Assembly (NCBI GenBank): GCA_034008185.1
Contig: CM067109.1
Location: 34,814,885-34,878,884 of the forward strand
DNA length: 64,000 nucleotides
Direction of reading: 5' to 3'
Source of the DNA: Gorsachius magnificus
Lineage: Eukaryota > Chordata > Aves > Pelecaniformes > Ardeidae
The notes under the pieces are model-generated. The model saw only the letters and a program-made list of their open reading frames with translations. It was not told the origin of the DNA and searched no databases. The translations under genes and the position numbers were made by a program. This document shows positions 38,155 to 49,504 of this stretch, in pieces (the first letter of the stretch is position 1; each line of letters begins with the position of its first letter).

Positions 38155-38468
38155 GTAGTGAGGTGGGTATCTGACTCTTTTCCCAAGTAACAAGTGATAG
38201 TGTGAGAAGAAACGGCCTCAAGTTGTTCCAGGGGAGGTTTAGAACGGATATTAGGAAAAAATTCTTCACTGAAAGGGTTAGCAAGCATTGGAACAGGCTG
38301 CTCAGGAAAGTGGTTGTGTCCCCATCCCTGGGAGGTATTTAAAAGACTTGTAGATGTGGCACCTAGGGACATGGTTTTGTGGTGGTCTTGGCAGTGTTAG
38401 GTTTACAGTTGGACTTGATGGTCTTAAAGGTCTTTTCCAACCTAAATTATTCTGTGATTCTGTGATTC
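38155..38468 (+). mobile_element. 5'-truncated CR1 LINE 3' end
   Basis: CR1 3'UTR fragment running from GGTGGGTATCTGACTC through CAAGTAACAAGTGATAG, GGTTTAGAACGGATATTAGG and TTGGACTTGATGGTCTTAAA. It ends in two perfect ATTCTGTG octamers (38449-38464) plus ATTC. It interrupts a block of GTGCCAGCTGCTGG repeats, so it inserted into that older sequence. No coding content. Confidence 0.92.
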
Positions 38469-39150
38469 AGTGCCAGCAGGTGGAGCAAGTGGGGGTCTTT
38501 AACCTCCAGCCATGGGGTGGGAACGGTGTGTGTTCCCAAAACCAGCTGCTGGGGGTCACCAGCATGAGTGAGGCAAGTGAGGGGCTCAGCATTGGCAGCT
38601 GGAGCAGGACTGCAGACCATAGCCCGTGTCCCTGGTGCCGGCTGCTGGGGAGCCAGTGTCTGTATCCTCTCCAAACCCGATGTGCATGCCGTGGGGCAGG
38701 CAGGGACCCGGGCCTGGGGCAGGGGTGCCGGGAAGGCAAAGGGGCTGTGCTGGTACTTGGGGCATCCAAGAGCGTGTGTGTACTTGTGAACCTGGAGAGT
38801 GCCCCGTGTGTGCTGCACGAGCGACCTTCTGCCTCTGCCAGCCCAGGAGGAGGAGGGTGCCGGGCTGTCCGCCCTTGTGTTTGTGCGAGCCCTCTATGGG
38901 GCTGCGGCCGGAGGCTGCGCCTCCTCTGTGGCAGCGCGTGTCCTCTGTGTGCATGTCCACGTGTCTGTGTGTGTCACAGGGACACATGCTCAGTTTCACT
39001 TCTGGCTGAGCCTGCAAATGGGAAAGCAGCAGTCACGTCCCTCAGCCTGAGCAGAGACCGAGGGGCATCGGGCTGGGCTCCATCAGCTGTGTAGGAGAGG
39101 TCCTGGCCTGAAGCAGCTGGAGGAGGTGGCTGCTCACAATGCCCCATTAA
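38469..39150 (+). other. GC-rich region, possible ERV leader and gag start (right part)
   Basis: Markedly GC-rich against its surroundings, with further copies of the CCAGCTGCTGGGG motif (about 38541 and 38636), CpG dinucleotides and a GTGTGTGT-rich stretch (38941-38975). An ATG at 39018 opens a ten-codon frame starting Met-Gly and with Ser at position 6, the N-myristoylation pattern of many retroviral Gag proteins, then a stop at 39048-39050. The larger ORFs here on both strands (up to 246 codons) overlap the CR1 and have no domain. Read as the decayed leader of a partial provirus, or alternatively a GC-rich minisatellite. Confidence 0.35.
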
Positions 39151-42100
39151 TACAATCTATTATAAGATGTTTGAAGTGTTTCACATGAGAGCCGATATTA
39201 CCCAGTGAGTGCCAGAATTAATCTCTATATATGCTGCAGAATGTAAAAGAAAATGAAAAAATAGCTTGTAGAAACCATATACAATACTGCAAAATCCATA
39301 TAATATGCTTTATGGACAAACAGTATCATGTTTCGATCAATATCAGATTTCTAAACCTTTACCAGCCATGCTGCAAAAGCAAATACACAAATCCACCCTG
39401 GCTATAGTAACTAGAAAAAAACCCCAACCTTTTCCATAATAAATCTGATATTTTTATTCTATAATTGCAGATTCAGCCTTCACACACTGTTGGAGCTTGT
39501 GTGTATTTGAAAATGCTATGACAGTATTTTGCTGAGCTGTGTTCTTTTTCATGGCATGGGCGCAAAAGACCATATTTTCTTGAATCCTGCTTATAGCTCT
39601 GTAATATTAATTAGATTATTTTAAATTACTATCCATTTTTATTGGGAAAGTGCTGTCTTTTGATTACTTACTACAGCAAAAATGTAAGCATATAATTCAT
39701 AATCTGTAACTGTGTCCATGAAAAATTCTTGCACTGTAATGAAGACCTGCTTTACACTGGCTATATTCAGCTGTGCTTTCTCCTGCAGCCTTTAACAGTG
39801 GCCTTCTGAGCCCCGCCTTTCTGTATTCAGTTTATGCCTTCTTATCTTCTATTTGTCCTTTATGTCCCAAAATAAATACATATATAAATCAAGGAGATAG
39901 TTTCACCATTTTCTTATTACAAAATTTAAAGATATTTGATGTGATTCAAGTGCTGTTTCTAAGCCTTAAGAAACCTGATTAATAATATGAAAGACTCCTT
40001 CTTGAGTATTGCCAAAGGTAGTGTAATTTCCACTTCCAGTTTAGTTGTCCCTTTATGGCACTCAAGTGGTAACAGAGCTAGCCAACTGCACAGTCAGCAC
40101 AGTAGAGAGGCTGTGGTCTCAGAGAAAAAGAATCCTTCCTTTCTGGAGACTAAAGTGTATTCCAAGGGAAGTGCAATGAGAAACATAAAATGACAAATAT
40201 GGAATGAGAAGGGTCCGCTTTAAAGGAGACATTATTGCTTGAACCTTAGTGCTCCTTGATTGTTTTGGAGCATATAGGAAACATCTCCCCTTAAAAGGTA
40301 TCTGTTGATTACAAGTCAGACTCTTAGCCTCCTCACAGTCATTCCATGTTCTTTAGACTGTTGTATACATACTCTGGGTATTCTCACCTTTTCCACTCAT
40401 TTTACATTGCCATAATTTGATCTGGAAATAGTGGAGTTGATTCTATTTAGTGCAGAGTGTGTTTAAAATAAAATGGTAGTTAGTCTTTTGAAAAAGTGAG
40501 GAAAAGCAGGTCTATAGACAGATGTCAGATATTACCTGTACATCAAAGACTCAGGCAAGAAACACAGTCTTCACTTTGTGGCTATTAAAGCTACTTTCTA
40601 GAGTTAGATAGGAAGTTTTGTCCCCTTTCTCCTCTACGGACTAGGATCTCTTCTGGTGCATCAAGGAGACCCTATGTTGAAGAGCCGGGGGGCGTCTCAT
40701 GACTCTTCTTCATTCTGAGAGGCAGTGTGAAGACTGAATTTCTATCCCAGAGTGGAAAACGCAGACAGCTGCCCAAAATACAACTTCTATAAAGCTCAGG
40801 CAAACATTACAAAACAGAAGATGTCCAGTCAGGAATGGCAAACTACTGTGCAAGGACTCTAAAAGCCAAAACTACATGTTTAGATATTTCCAAATATAAT
40901 GTAAAAAAAAATCAGTCTCTCAGCTCTTTATTTGCTCCAGAGAAAAATAAATATCAAAATAGTTTATTTTGCTTAAACGATAGCATTTTTGATTGTGTAT
41001 CTACAGACAAACTCAGATTTTTGTTTTTCATAAAATAATCCTTCCAGTTCTTTCAGAACAGCTTAAATGGGATTGTTGTATTTCTCCTCAGCATTAGACC
41101 ATTTTGTAGGTCATTATTATTGATGGATTTTTTCCTTCTGTTTACTGTGGTTGAACAGCTGTCAATGTTACTATTATGTCAATGTGTGGATAACAATTAT
41201 GAGTCTACTGAAGTAAAGTTCAACTCCCCACTTTAAACATAGTCCCCTTCTAGCAGACACTCAAAGAAAGGCATTCCTGGAAATCCCCCTGCCAAGAGAA
41301 AGCCTATTAACACACTGGGATGCTATTAAGACCCAGACTAATGTAAAGCTGGGAAATTAATTAGTTCCAGCATCAGAATCGGCATGGAGAGTCAGCCAAG
41401 GCCCTGACTGTCTGAAAATATGCTCTGTATACAGAAGAAATCCTTCCAAATAGCCACCATCATCCTTAACCTTAATGTATATCTCCAACAAATGCTTAAG
41501 GAGATGTATGCTTTTTGTAGTTGTCCTTCTTGCCTCAAGTTATTAAGTAATCAGTCAATTTCTGACATCCTGACAAAGGGAAATCATGCTCATAATGTGT
41601 TTTGCTAATACAGAAGGCTGGAACAGGCTGTTTCCTTGGATGGTAGCAGGTAGGTAGGTGCAAACTCTGTTTACTGGTGCACAACTTTTTTCAAATAGCA
41701 CCTTAATAAAAAAGACTTCTTCATGATCTAGATGTGCTGGCCAGGTAGTGTTACCTCACAGATCTTATTCTCAGTAACTTCTGTTCCTTTCAGCTGCTAT
41801 TAAATCCAACTAATCTGCCTGGTTTTGCTGTCAGGTTTCTGAGACTCACCTTCATCACTCAGTAGCTGTTCTGAAGCATTCAAATCTTTGTCTCCACCCA
41901 TTGCTTTGTTGCACCAACAAAACACACCTTGAGGTCCAGTAAGTTGAAGTTTAAGCCGGTTCCCATGTTGTTTTCCTATATAATACTCTGACTGCAGGAA
42001 AGCAAGTCAAAGTGAAGGTTAATGACATTATGATAATATGAAGATAACAAGAAAAAAGACAGTAACAAAGTAAAAACAGATGCTTTCAAATGTCCCTTTC

Positions 42101-42991
42101 CTGAACTGGCAGCTGAATGGCATTCACCCTTTCACCTTTTCCTCTCTGCGGCTGTCCATTCTCTCTCCAAACTTTCTGTGCTTACTGCTGCTGAATCAGT
42201 GGCAAGTGCAAACTGACTCCTAAATCTGTGTGTGAAGAGAGACTATCTGAAGCATGAGGCAGTGTTATGTAGCAATGCACCAGTCTGAAAAAAGAATAGC
42301 TATTGTAGTATGGTACTCCATGTGGATGAATTGCTTCTTTTAGAAGAAGGATGGAGTATCCTGGGCAGTGCATCATGGTAATGCTCTCTGCTCTGCTTCT
42401 ACAGTGCATAGAAGAGTGCTGTTTTGATACACAAACAGCATTCAGTGCTATAATAGCTCTAACTCTGTTCATCAAACAAGTTGTCCTATTAGATGCACAA
42501 CATGTAAAGCCTGATTTTACACAAAGTTATGTCCTGAAGTAACCTCAGCTCCTCCCATGCCAGCTGCATCACTGCTTTTCCACCTTTTACCTTTCCACTT
42601 CCAGTGTCTTCCAGAGTCTTCTCACTGAGCTTCTTCCTCTTCCATTAATCCATATCCCTCTAATATCCACTATTGCAGCATGGGACAGAGGATCTGTTTT
42701 GTAAAGGCAGGAGAATCTCACAAGTCAGGCAAGTAAAGGTGCCTATGATGCCAGTCTGAAGCTATGTAAGGGCTAATACACCCATGCTAATTAACCTGTA
42801 TCCCATTTAGGGAGTCATCTGTTGCTGCTGAGGGAGAACAGTGTGCTACTTGTCTTTCCTGCAGCAGCAAAACGTATGTTCATTCTCCCTCTCCTTGTAA
42901 CTTACTGATTTCCAAAGAGTTTTAGGAATTTAAAATGTCAAGACAGCTACTCTTCTACCAAATGTGGCTGAAATTGATCAAGGGATTAGTA
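39151..42991. other. Intergenic, no gene recognised
   Basis: AT-rich DNA downstream of ST8SIA4. ORFs of 62-97 codons (for example 42182-42475 on the minus strand) have no recognisable domain. No repeat family was recognised. Confidence 0.7.
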
Positions 42992-43432
42992 CAGAATCAC
43001 AGAATTGCTTAGATTGGAAGGGTTCTTTTGAGATCATCCAGTCCAAATCCTGCTCCTCAATCTGGGTCAGCTAGAGCAGTTTGCCCAGGGTTGTGGCCAG
43101 TTTCGTTTTGAAAGCCTCCAATGATGGAGGCTCCACAATCTCTCTGGGCAGCCTGGTCCTGTATTTGATCACACTCACGGTAAAAAAAAAGCATTCCTTG
43201 TGTTCATATGGAATTTCCAGTTTTTAATTTGTGCTCATTGCCTCTTGTCCTGTCAGTGTGCACTACTGAGAAGAGTCTAGCTCCCTCTTCATTCCCAGTC
43301 ATCAGGTATTTATACACATTGATGAGACATTCCTGAGCCTTCTCCAGGCTGAACAGTCCCAGCTCTTTCAGCTTTCCTCATATGAAAGATGCATTGCTCC
43401 CTTAATCTTCTTCCTGGGCCCATGCTGGACTC
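42992..43432 (-). mobile_element. 5'-truncated CR1 LINE, minus strand
   Basis: Reverse-strand CR1. The + strand begins CAGAATCACAGAATTG, then ATCATCCAGTCCAAATCC, CTCTCTGGGCAGCCTGGTCC, GTGCTCATTGCCTCTTGTCC, GAGCCTTCTCCAGGCTGAAC, and ends near GGGCCCATGCTGGACTC. It covers the 3'UTR and the end of ORF2. It is of a different CR1 subfamily from the 35719, 38155 and 45079 copies. Confidence 0.92.
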
Positions 43433-43875
43433 ATTGGCTACGTTGTTATGACCAGCTGACAGGCAAGCAATAACATCATATAAGCCTTGGTGCCTTAGCA
43501 AACCAGACTGAAGTCAGCTGTAGATAAAGGTGGAGCTATGTGACTGTAGGCAGGATGGAAAAATAGCTGAAGAGAATCCAGATACTTATTTTCTCAGTAA
43601 GAGTAAACCCTAGTTCCCAATCTCTACTACTACTGATAGTGTTTGAATCCCCCTTACTGCAGGCACCAGTTGTGAAACAAAGGCAGGTGAGTAAAAATCC
43701 AGCCCATATTCTCCCCCTTTCACTTTTAGTAACTTCTTATCTGGACCATATGATGAAGTTTGGAAAGATGATGTGGAATTCCTGATAAGGAACGTAACTT
43801 TCTTTTCAAGAACTATATGAGAGTTACCACGCAGTCCAGGAGAATTTTGTTTCTAGATTCTTGTGATTCAGCAGA
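43433..43875. other. Unique DNA between two CR1 copies
   Basis: About 440 bases between a minus-strand and a plus-strand CR1 copy; no feature recognised. Confidence 0.7.
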
Positions 43876-44068
43876 TGATGGTGAAACACTGGAACAGGTT
43901 GCCCAGAGAGGTAGTGGAGGCCCCATCCCTGGGAACATTCAAGGCCAGGTTGGATGGGGCTCTGAGCAACCTGATCTAGTTAGCGGTGTCCCTGCTCACT
44001 GCAGGGGGGTTGGACTAGATGACCTCTAGGGGTCCCTTCCAACCCAAAACATTCTATGATTCTATGAT
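43876..44068 (+). mobile_element. Short CR1 LINE 3' end, plus strand
   Basis: CR1 3' terminal fragment of about 190 bases: GGAACAGGTTGCCCAGAGAG, CATCCCTGGGAACATTCAAG, TTGGACTAGATGACCTCTAG and CCTTCCAACCCAAAACATTC, ending in two ATTCTATG octamers (44051-44066). Severely 5' truncated and non-coding. Confidence 0.93.
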
Positions 44069-45078
44069 TACAGCTCTACAGCATTAACATGGCTTCTGGC
44101 TTGAACAGATCTTTAGGTGACTATGTGGAAGCAAGTGACTCTAGACACACGTGTTTTGGTTACTTTCATATTTTGGAAAGGGTGTCAATTAATGGAAAAT
44201 ATATTAAAAACATATGGCTTTGTTTTGATCTTTATCTTTAGAGCTAAATAGACCAAGACGTCTGGAAGCTGGCTTGCAGGCAAACACTTAAGCTGAAAAA
44301 AAAAGATTATTTGGATTTTCTCCAATTTGCTGTTGAAACCGGTTATAAGAAAAAGAGAACTTTGTGGTTTGAAAACTAGTAGTTCTCTAAAAGTAGGAAA
44401 GATTTTTCATCTCTGTATCCTGTTTATTTGTGGGCTTATTTGAACAGGGCATAGCACTAGTATATGTGCTTGTCATTATTTGGCATAGAAATAATTTGTG
44501 TAAAGTATATTTCTTAATAATTGCTTGACTTTTTTCTAATTAATATACAGCAAGGTGTTGGTAAATTGCAGATTCAGTTCAGTTGCTGCCATAATGAAAG
44601 TAAACAGAGAGACAGAAAAGAAGTAGCTGAGTTAAGATGAATGTCCTTCTGTTTTTATACAGTAGACATCGAAATGGGGTCTTCATCACTAAGCAGAGGA
44701 TCTAATCTGATATAGCAATACTCCTAGTTAATTACAATTTATAATGGAAAGTTTGAGGATGGTGCTCTGACTTCATTGTGTTTGGCTTTTTTTTCTAAGA
44801 AAACACTGCACTATTTTAATGAAGGTGTTTTCTTCCTCAGTGTGTTCTTGTTTCCTTGTTTCTTTGATAATTGTAACAGAACACAAAAGGTCTATGCCCA
44901 CTGACATTTAAGAGGAAAATTATCAGAAACCTTGTAAACTGGGAAAACACCCGTATGTAGCCAAATCAGGTCACCTGTACAAGTCCTCAGCTCCACCTTC
45001 CTAGGCAGAATAGCATAGCAACATGAAAATTGTGTAACCTGGGGACAAGAAGTCAGCAACTGGGAGCAATGCAGCATT
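44069..45078. other. Intergenic, no gene recognised
   Basis: AT-rich unique DNA between CR1 copies; no ORF or repeat of note. Confidence 0.7.
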
Positions 45079-45331
45079 AGAATCATGGAATCATAGAATC
45101 ATAGAGTCTTTCAGTTGGAAAAGACCTTTAAGACCATCAAGTCCAACTGTAAACCTAACACTGCCAAGACCGCCACTAAACCATATCCCTAAGTGCCACA
45201 TCTACTCGTCTTTTAAATATCTTCCAGGGATGGGACTCAACCACTTCCCTGGGCAGCCTGTTCCAAAGCTTGCTAACCCTTTCAGTGAAGAATTTTTTCC
45301 TAATATCCATTCTAAACCTCCTCTGGCACAG
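45079..45331 (-). mobile_element. Short CR1 LINE 3' end, minus strand
   Basis: Reverse-strand CR1 3' end. The + strand starts with three octamer copies (AATCATGG, AATCATAG, AATCATAG), then TTGGAAAAGACCTTTAAGAC, GGGCAGCCTGTTCCAAAGC and TAATATCCATTCTAAACC. It is closely similar to the plus-strand copy at 38155-38468 (roughly nine in ten bases by eye), so the two form an inverted pair. Confidence 0.93.
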
Positions 45332-47280
45332 TTTCCCACTTACAGGTCAAAATCATGGAAAGGAAGGTTAGACATGCAGGGAGTGTGAAAGAAACGGTAG
45401 AAGATCTATGGAAAATTACTCACTTGCTATTTACATCAGTCTTGGGACTTCACAGGAAGTGACAATGCCCTCTGGCAGAGCACAGTATGTGTGGCTCTGA
45501 AAAAATCTCTGGTTTGCAGTATCATTGATCTACTTAGCTGTTGAAGAGAGTCAGACAGGTTCTAATTTAAGTCAGTTCTTCTTGAGTTCCCTTGAAAAAA
45601 TACTGAATATTTTACAGAGTAGGAATGATAAAACATGCAGATATATATTTACTTAATTTATGAAGTATAGAAATGTTACTGACCATCCAAATTAGTTATG
45701 TTTTTGAAGCAATAAGGCTAATCAATAACATTTTTGAGCAAACTTCTAATTTGCAAAAGGCACATCCTGTTACCTTTGAATGAAGAATGCATTGTAAATC
45801 AAGAAAAAGCCATAATACAAGTGACTTCGGACTGAGCTCATTAATAAGGCATTTATCAGAACAATAGATTTTTCCTTTGCTTATGGCTGATCTCATTGTT
45901 GAAGTGGTTGATGATGCACCTGGCAAAGAACTCTTCTGAATGCTTTTCTTGTCCTTTTTTTATCATAGAGACACAATCTAAAGTGAAAAGGAGGCCGGGT
46001 AGAAAATAGGTGTGTATTATACAGACAGCAGAGCAAAAAACTCATTGGGTAAGTGCGATTACTTTACACTATCAGCCTATGTATGAGGACAGCTTATTGT
46101 TTGATAATACTGTAGGCAGGATTTCTGTCCCACAGTTTCTTACACTCAAGTAATATGGAAGACACACTTCCATTGCCTCACCTAGATGAAGCCCTCTGGA
46201 TGACCTGAGTCACTGTCTTGGCTTATACTACAGTAAAACATATAAAATATGTGCAGAGAAGTGGTTTAGATTTTAGCTGTTTGAAAATGCATTATGTTTG
46301 GTGAAACGAGATTTTTTCTCAGTACTTAATCAAAGTAGTTTTCAGTGTATCGTTTCACACACAAAACCCCTGAACATTTAGTGTGCATATTTGAAAAACA
46401 TACTTTGTTTTCAAATTTGTGTTGGGCCAACAGTATATCTACGCTTCTCTCTGGTGGTATGTAGGATAAATAGAAGTATTTCCTTCCAGCAGAAATTTAT
46501 CATCCAGAGACAGTGAAATTAGAGCATGTTCACTGTTGTGGCTACTTTGTTGCAGCCAGCCTAGGGTGTGGATGGGAAGCAGATGCAGCAAGAGCAAGGT
46601 GAGCATTTGACACATGTTGTGAATAGCTAATAATTGCATAAAATAGTTATTGAAGAATAGAGATTTTGTGGCCTTAGGAAAGGCATTCTGGAATAAAGAC
46701 TGAAACCACTGGCAGAAATAAGTACATGAAAGGAAACTTAGTCTGAGATAATCAGTAATAATAATGTAATGGACAAATTATGAGGATTGTAAGCAAACAA
46801 GAGGGAGGGGAACTGTGCTTTTAGAAAGCTGATGTTAATGGTGTCGCTGAAGCTGTGTAAGTAGGAGCACAATCAGCTGTGCAGATGTCCTCTTCTAGCA
46901 GCTGGGGCAGCCCTGCTCGCAGCTGTGGGGACAGGCTTGAAGCTGCTGGTGGTCAGTTCTGGTGTGAGGAGATATGGGGTCAGGGAAGAGGGGGGTGGCT
47001 TTTTAAAGCGCTTCTAGCAAATACCGTCTGGGTGAGTGTGTTTCAAAGTAGTGGCACAATAAAGCCATTCACATTATTTAAGATACTCAGACTGAATCTT
47101 AAGCTGTTCATCAGTGCAGAAGCTTTATAAACATTTCTGGTTTACGCACACAGATCTATTGAAATGAAAGAGCATGAAAAACACTTTCTTCTGTGCAGTA
47201 GCTAGCATTGACAAAGCGCTACAGTGATTCTATTCATCTATTTTATATATTACCACATGTTTGTCATTCCTTTCTCTTTC

Positions 47281-47297
47281 TTTTTTTTTTTTTTTTT
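47281..47297. repeat. Poly(T) tract, 17 bases
   Basis: T17 following a CTTTCTC stretch. It superficially resembles a splice-acceptor tract, but no exon-like ORF or domain follows. Confidence 0.85.
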
Positions 47298-47703
47298 ACA
47301 AAACCTGTCTTTTAGGCTAAAGCAACAGCTGGGATTAAAATTAATGAGTGAGTTCCAGAGCAGGTACCTCTGTGTTGCTGCTGATTGCCATCAGGCTCAC
47401 TTTAAAATACTTCCTGCAGCAAGCCAGGAATTAGGATTTAGAGGCAGCTGATAGCTATATTATTTTCTGATGCTATGTGTGCTAAACAGTGAAAAAGCAA
47501 AGGAGTATGGTTTTCTTCTACCAGTACAAAAACCAGGCAGGATGAGAAATAATCAGGAGAAGATAACATCTTGTATATACAGATACATGTGAAATATACC
47601 AGGAGCTAAAGGTGGAAAAAAGCTTTTGAAAGGAATCAGTGGCCAGAACTGAAGCCAGACAAATTGCAGCAGGAAGTGATACCACATTTTAGCAGGGAGT
47701 GGT

Positions 47704-47728
47704 TGACATACATACACTATGTATGTCA
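47704..47728. repeat. Perfect 11-bp hairpin (25-base foldback)
   Basis: TGACATACATA, a 3-base loop CAC, then TATGTATGTCA: eleven consecutive complementary pairs. The core is an AT-rich alternating sequence, so a microsatellite-derived cruciform is the simplest reading. Confidence 0.9.
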
Positions 47729-47872
47729 TGGTGGTTGACTGACATATGCTAGGGATGGATAAATGTGACAGCTGGGAAGAGCAAGACCTCTTTGGAGGAA
47801 GTACCCTCCTGAATCTAGCAGAGAGAAATGAAGAAATAATGCAGGGTCTAAAGGCCTGAAGAAGGCCTTTGC

Positions 47873-47896
47873 TTTTTTTTTTTTTTTTTTTTTTTT
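47873..47896. repeat. Poly(T) tract, 24 bases
   Basis: Uninterrupted run of 24 T; mononucleotide repeat with no recognised retrocopy attached. Confidence 0.9.
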
Positions 47897-49493
47897 CTAC
47901 TTTTTGTTTTATAGAAATGAGTCCAAAACTTTCTTATATTAAGGAGGTAAAAAGTTTCTGGTTGGAGCACTGTATGAACATGTGGGCTGATTAAAGCATG
48001 CCTTGGGTAGCTTTAGTCCGGGGAAGGAGATACAAAGTTGGAATGAACTGTGGGAACTTCCTGTGCGTTATCTGGAAATGCCTGTTAGCCCCTTTACCTA
48101 CCCTGAGTTCTTTTTTAGCTTGTTCAACACCAGTGATTTTTAGTTAATTTTCCCATGATTCTGGACAAGGGTGTAAGCAAAACTGAAATTTAAGAAAGAA
48201 AAATTCCTTTAAATTTAAGCACCATTGTCTTTGCTTCTGTAAAGTTCTAGCAAAAGGCTTAGGTAAGACAGTGGTGTCTGCTGCCTTTCTTGTGGTCTTT
48301 TCTGGAATACATTTTTTAAATAATGAAGCATTATTGACCTCAGTATAGAATAATTCAGAAAACTGGTAACCAAAACCACTTCTAGGCTTGCATGCCCTGT
48401 GAAACTCTTCACAAAGTTTCCTACACAGACTTGGAGTACAAGAGATGATGCTGAAGCTGTTTTACATTACTGCAGTACTGCCAAAAGCTCTGAGGTGGAA
48501 AGGAGTTAAATGATTTTTTTTTCTTGAGGACAGTTTGGAGGTCTGTAGCAGTCTGACAAGAAGTTAATGTGACAGAAAACCAGTCATCCTTCGCTGGATA
48601 TTATGAAATACTGAGACTGAGAGGTTCAGTGACAAAAATCTTTTGCCTGATGGCAATGGCATTCTTGGCTATAGGCATCGGACAAAAAAAAAAAAGCAGA
48701 AAAAAATGAATAATTGAATCAATGGGCTAGAGGTTTGAACACACTTCAGAAGCAATGATCATTAAAGCATATTTCAGTCGATATTAACCTGCTTTAGATG
48801 CCAACACGTTAAATCTCCCATTTATCAGCCAGGCCACTTGCCAATGCTCTACAAAAAGCATTGAATTACATTGTGCTGACTGTTTGACCAGCTTTCCATT
48901 CTGCTTGTCTGTCTTTTATTCCCACAGAAAAAAAAAAAATGCTTATTTCAATGCTCAAAGTAATCTTATGATCGGACCATGAGTGTGAGGAGAAAGCAAA
49001 CCACAGTCAGTGCTCATAACTATAACATATGATAGACAGAGTTTTGATTTACCTAAGAAGGTCCCTTTTAACATTAACTGAAATGTTTCTTGATAGACAG
49101 TATAAAAAAAACAAAACACGGTTTATATGAGAACAGGAAATTTTATGAAAAAATTAAGTCTTGGTGATGGTTTGGGCTTCCCAGAACATATTTTTTGCCT
49201 TCATTTGCCTATGTACTTCCCATTTCATCATTGTTACATTTCTAGTCTCCTGGGGACACTTTTACTGCTGGCTGAATTGCCTGAATTTTCATCCAACTGA
49301 GAAATGTGATGGCACAATGTCAAGTCAATACATGCGTTACTTTTAAAATCTTGTTTATGGCCAAAGACAAAATACTTTACATATAAATCCAAGAATTTTT
49401 TGTTAATATTAACAAAATCTTGACAATTTACTTCAGGAATCATTATTAGTCTAGATCTAACTGTTACAGGAAAAAAAAATACAGTTAGAATAT

Positions 49494-49504
49494 GGGGGGG
49501 GGGG
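49494..49504. repeat. Poly(G) tract, 11 bases
   Basis: Run of eleven G in AT-rich surroundings; a length-unstable homopolymer. Confidence 0.85.

Noticed and set aside
38354..39094. 246-codon plus-strand ORF, the longest in the window
   Set aside because: It begins inside a CR1 3' end and runs through GC-rich repeat sequence. The translation is Cys/Gly/Arg-rich without a domain, and long ORFs also occur on the opposite strand there, as expected from GC-rich DNA with few stops.
47281..47451. T17 tract followed by an open frame, resembling a splice acceptor and exon
   Set aside because: The tract is a mononucleotide repeat; the following translation matches nothing I recognise and no flanking exon was found.
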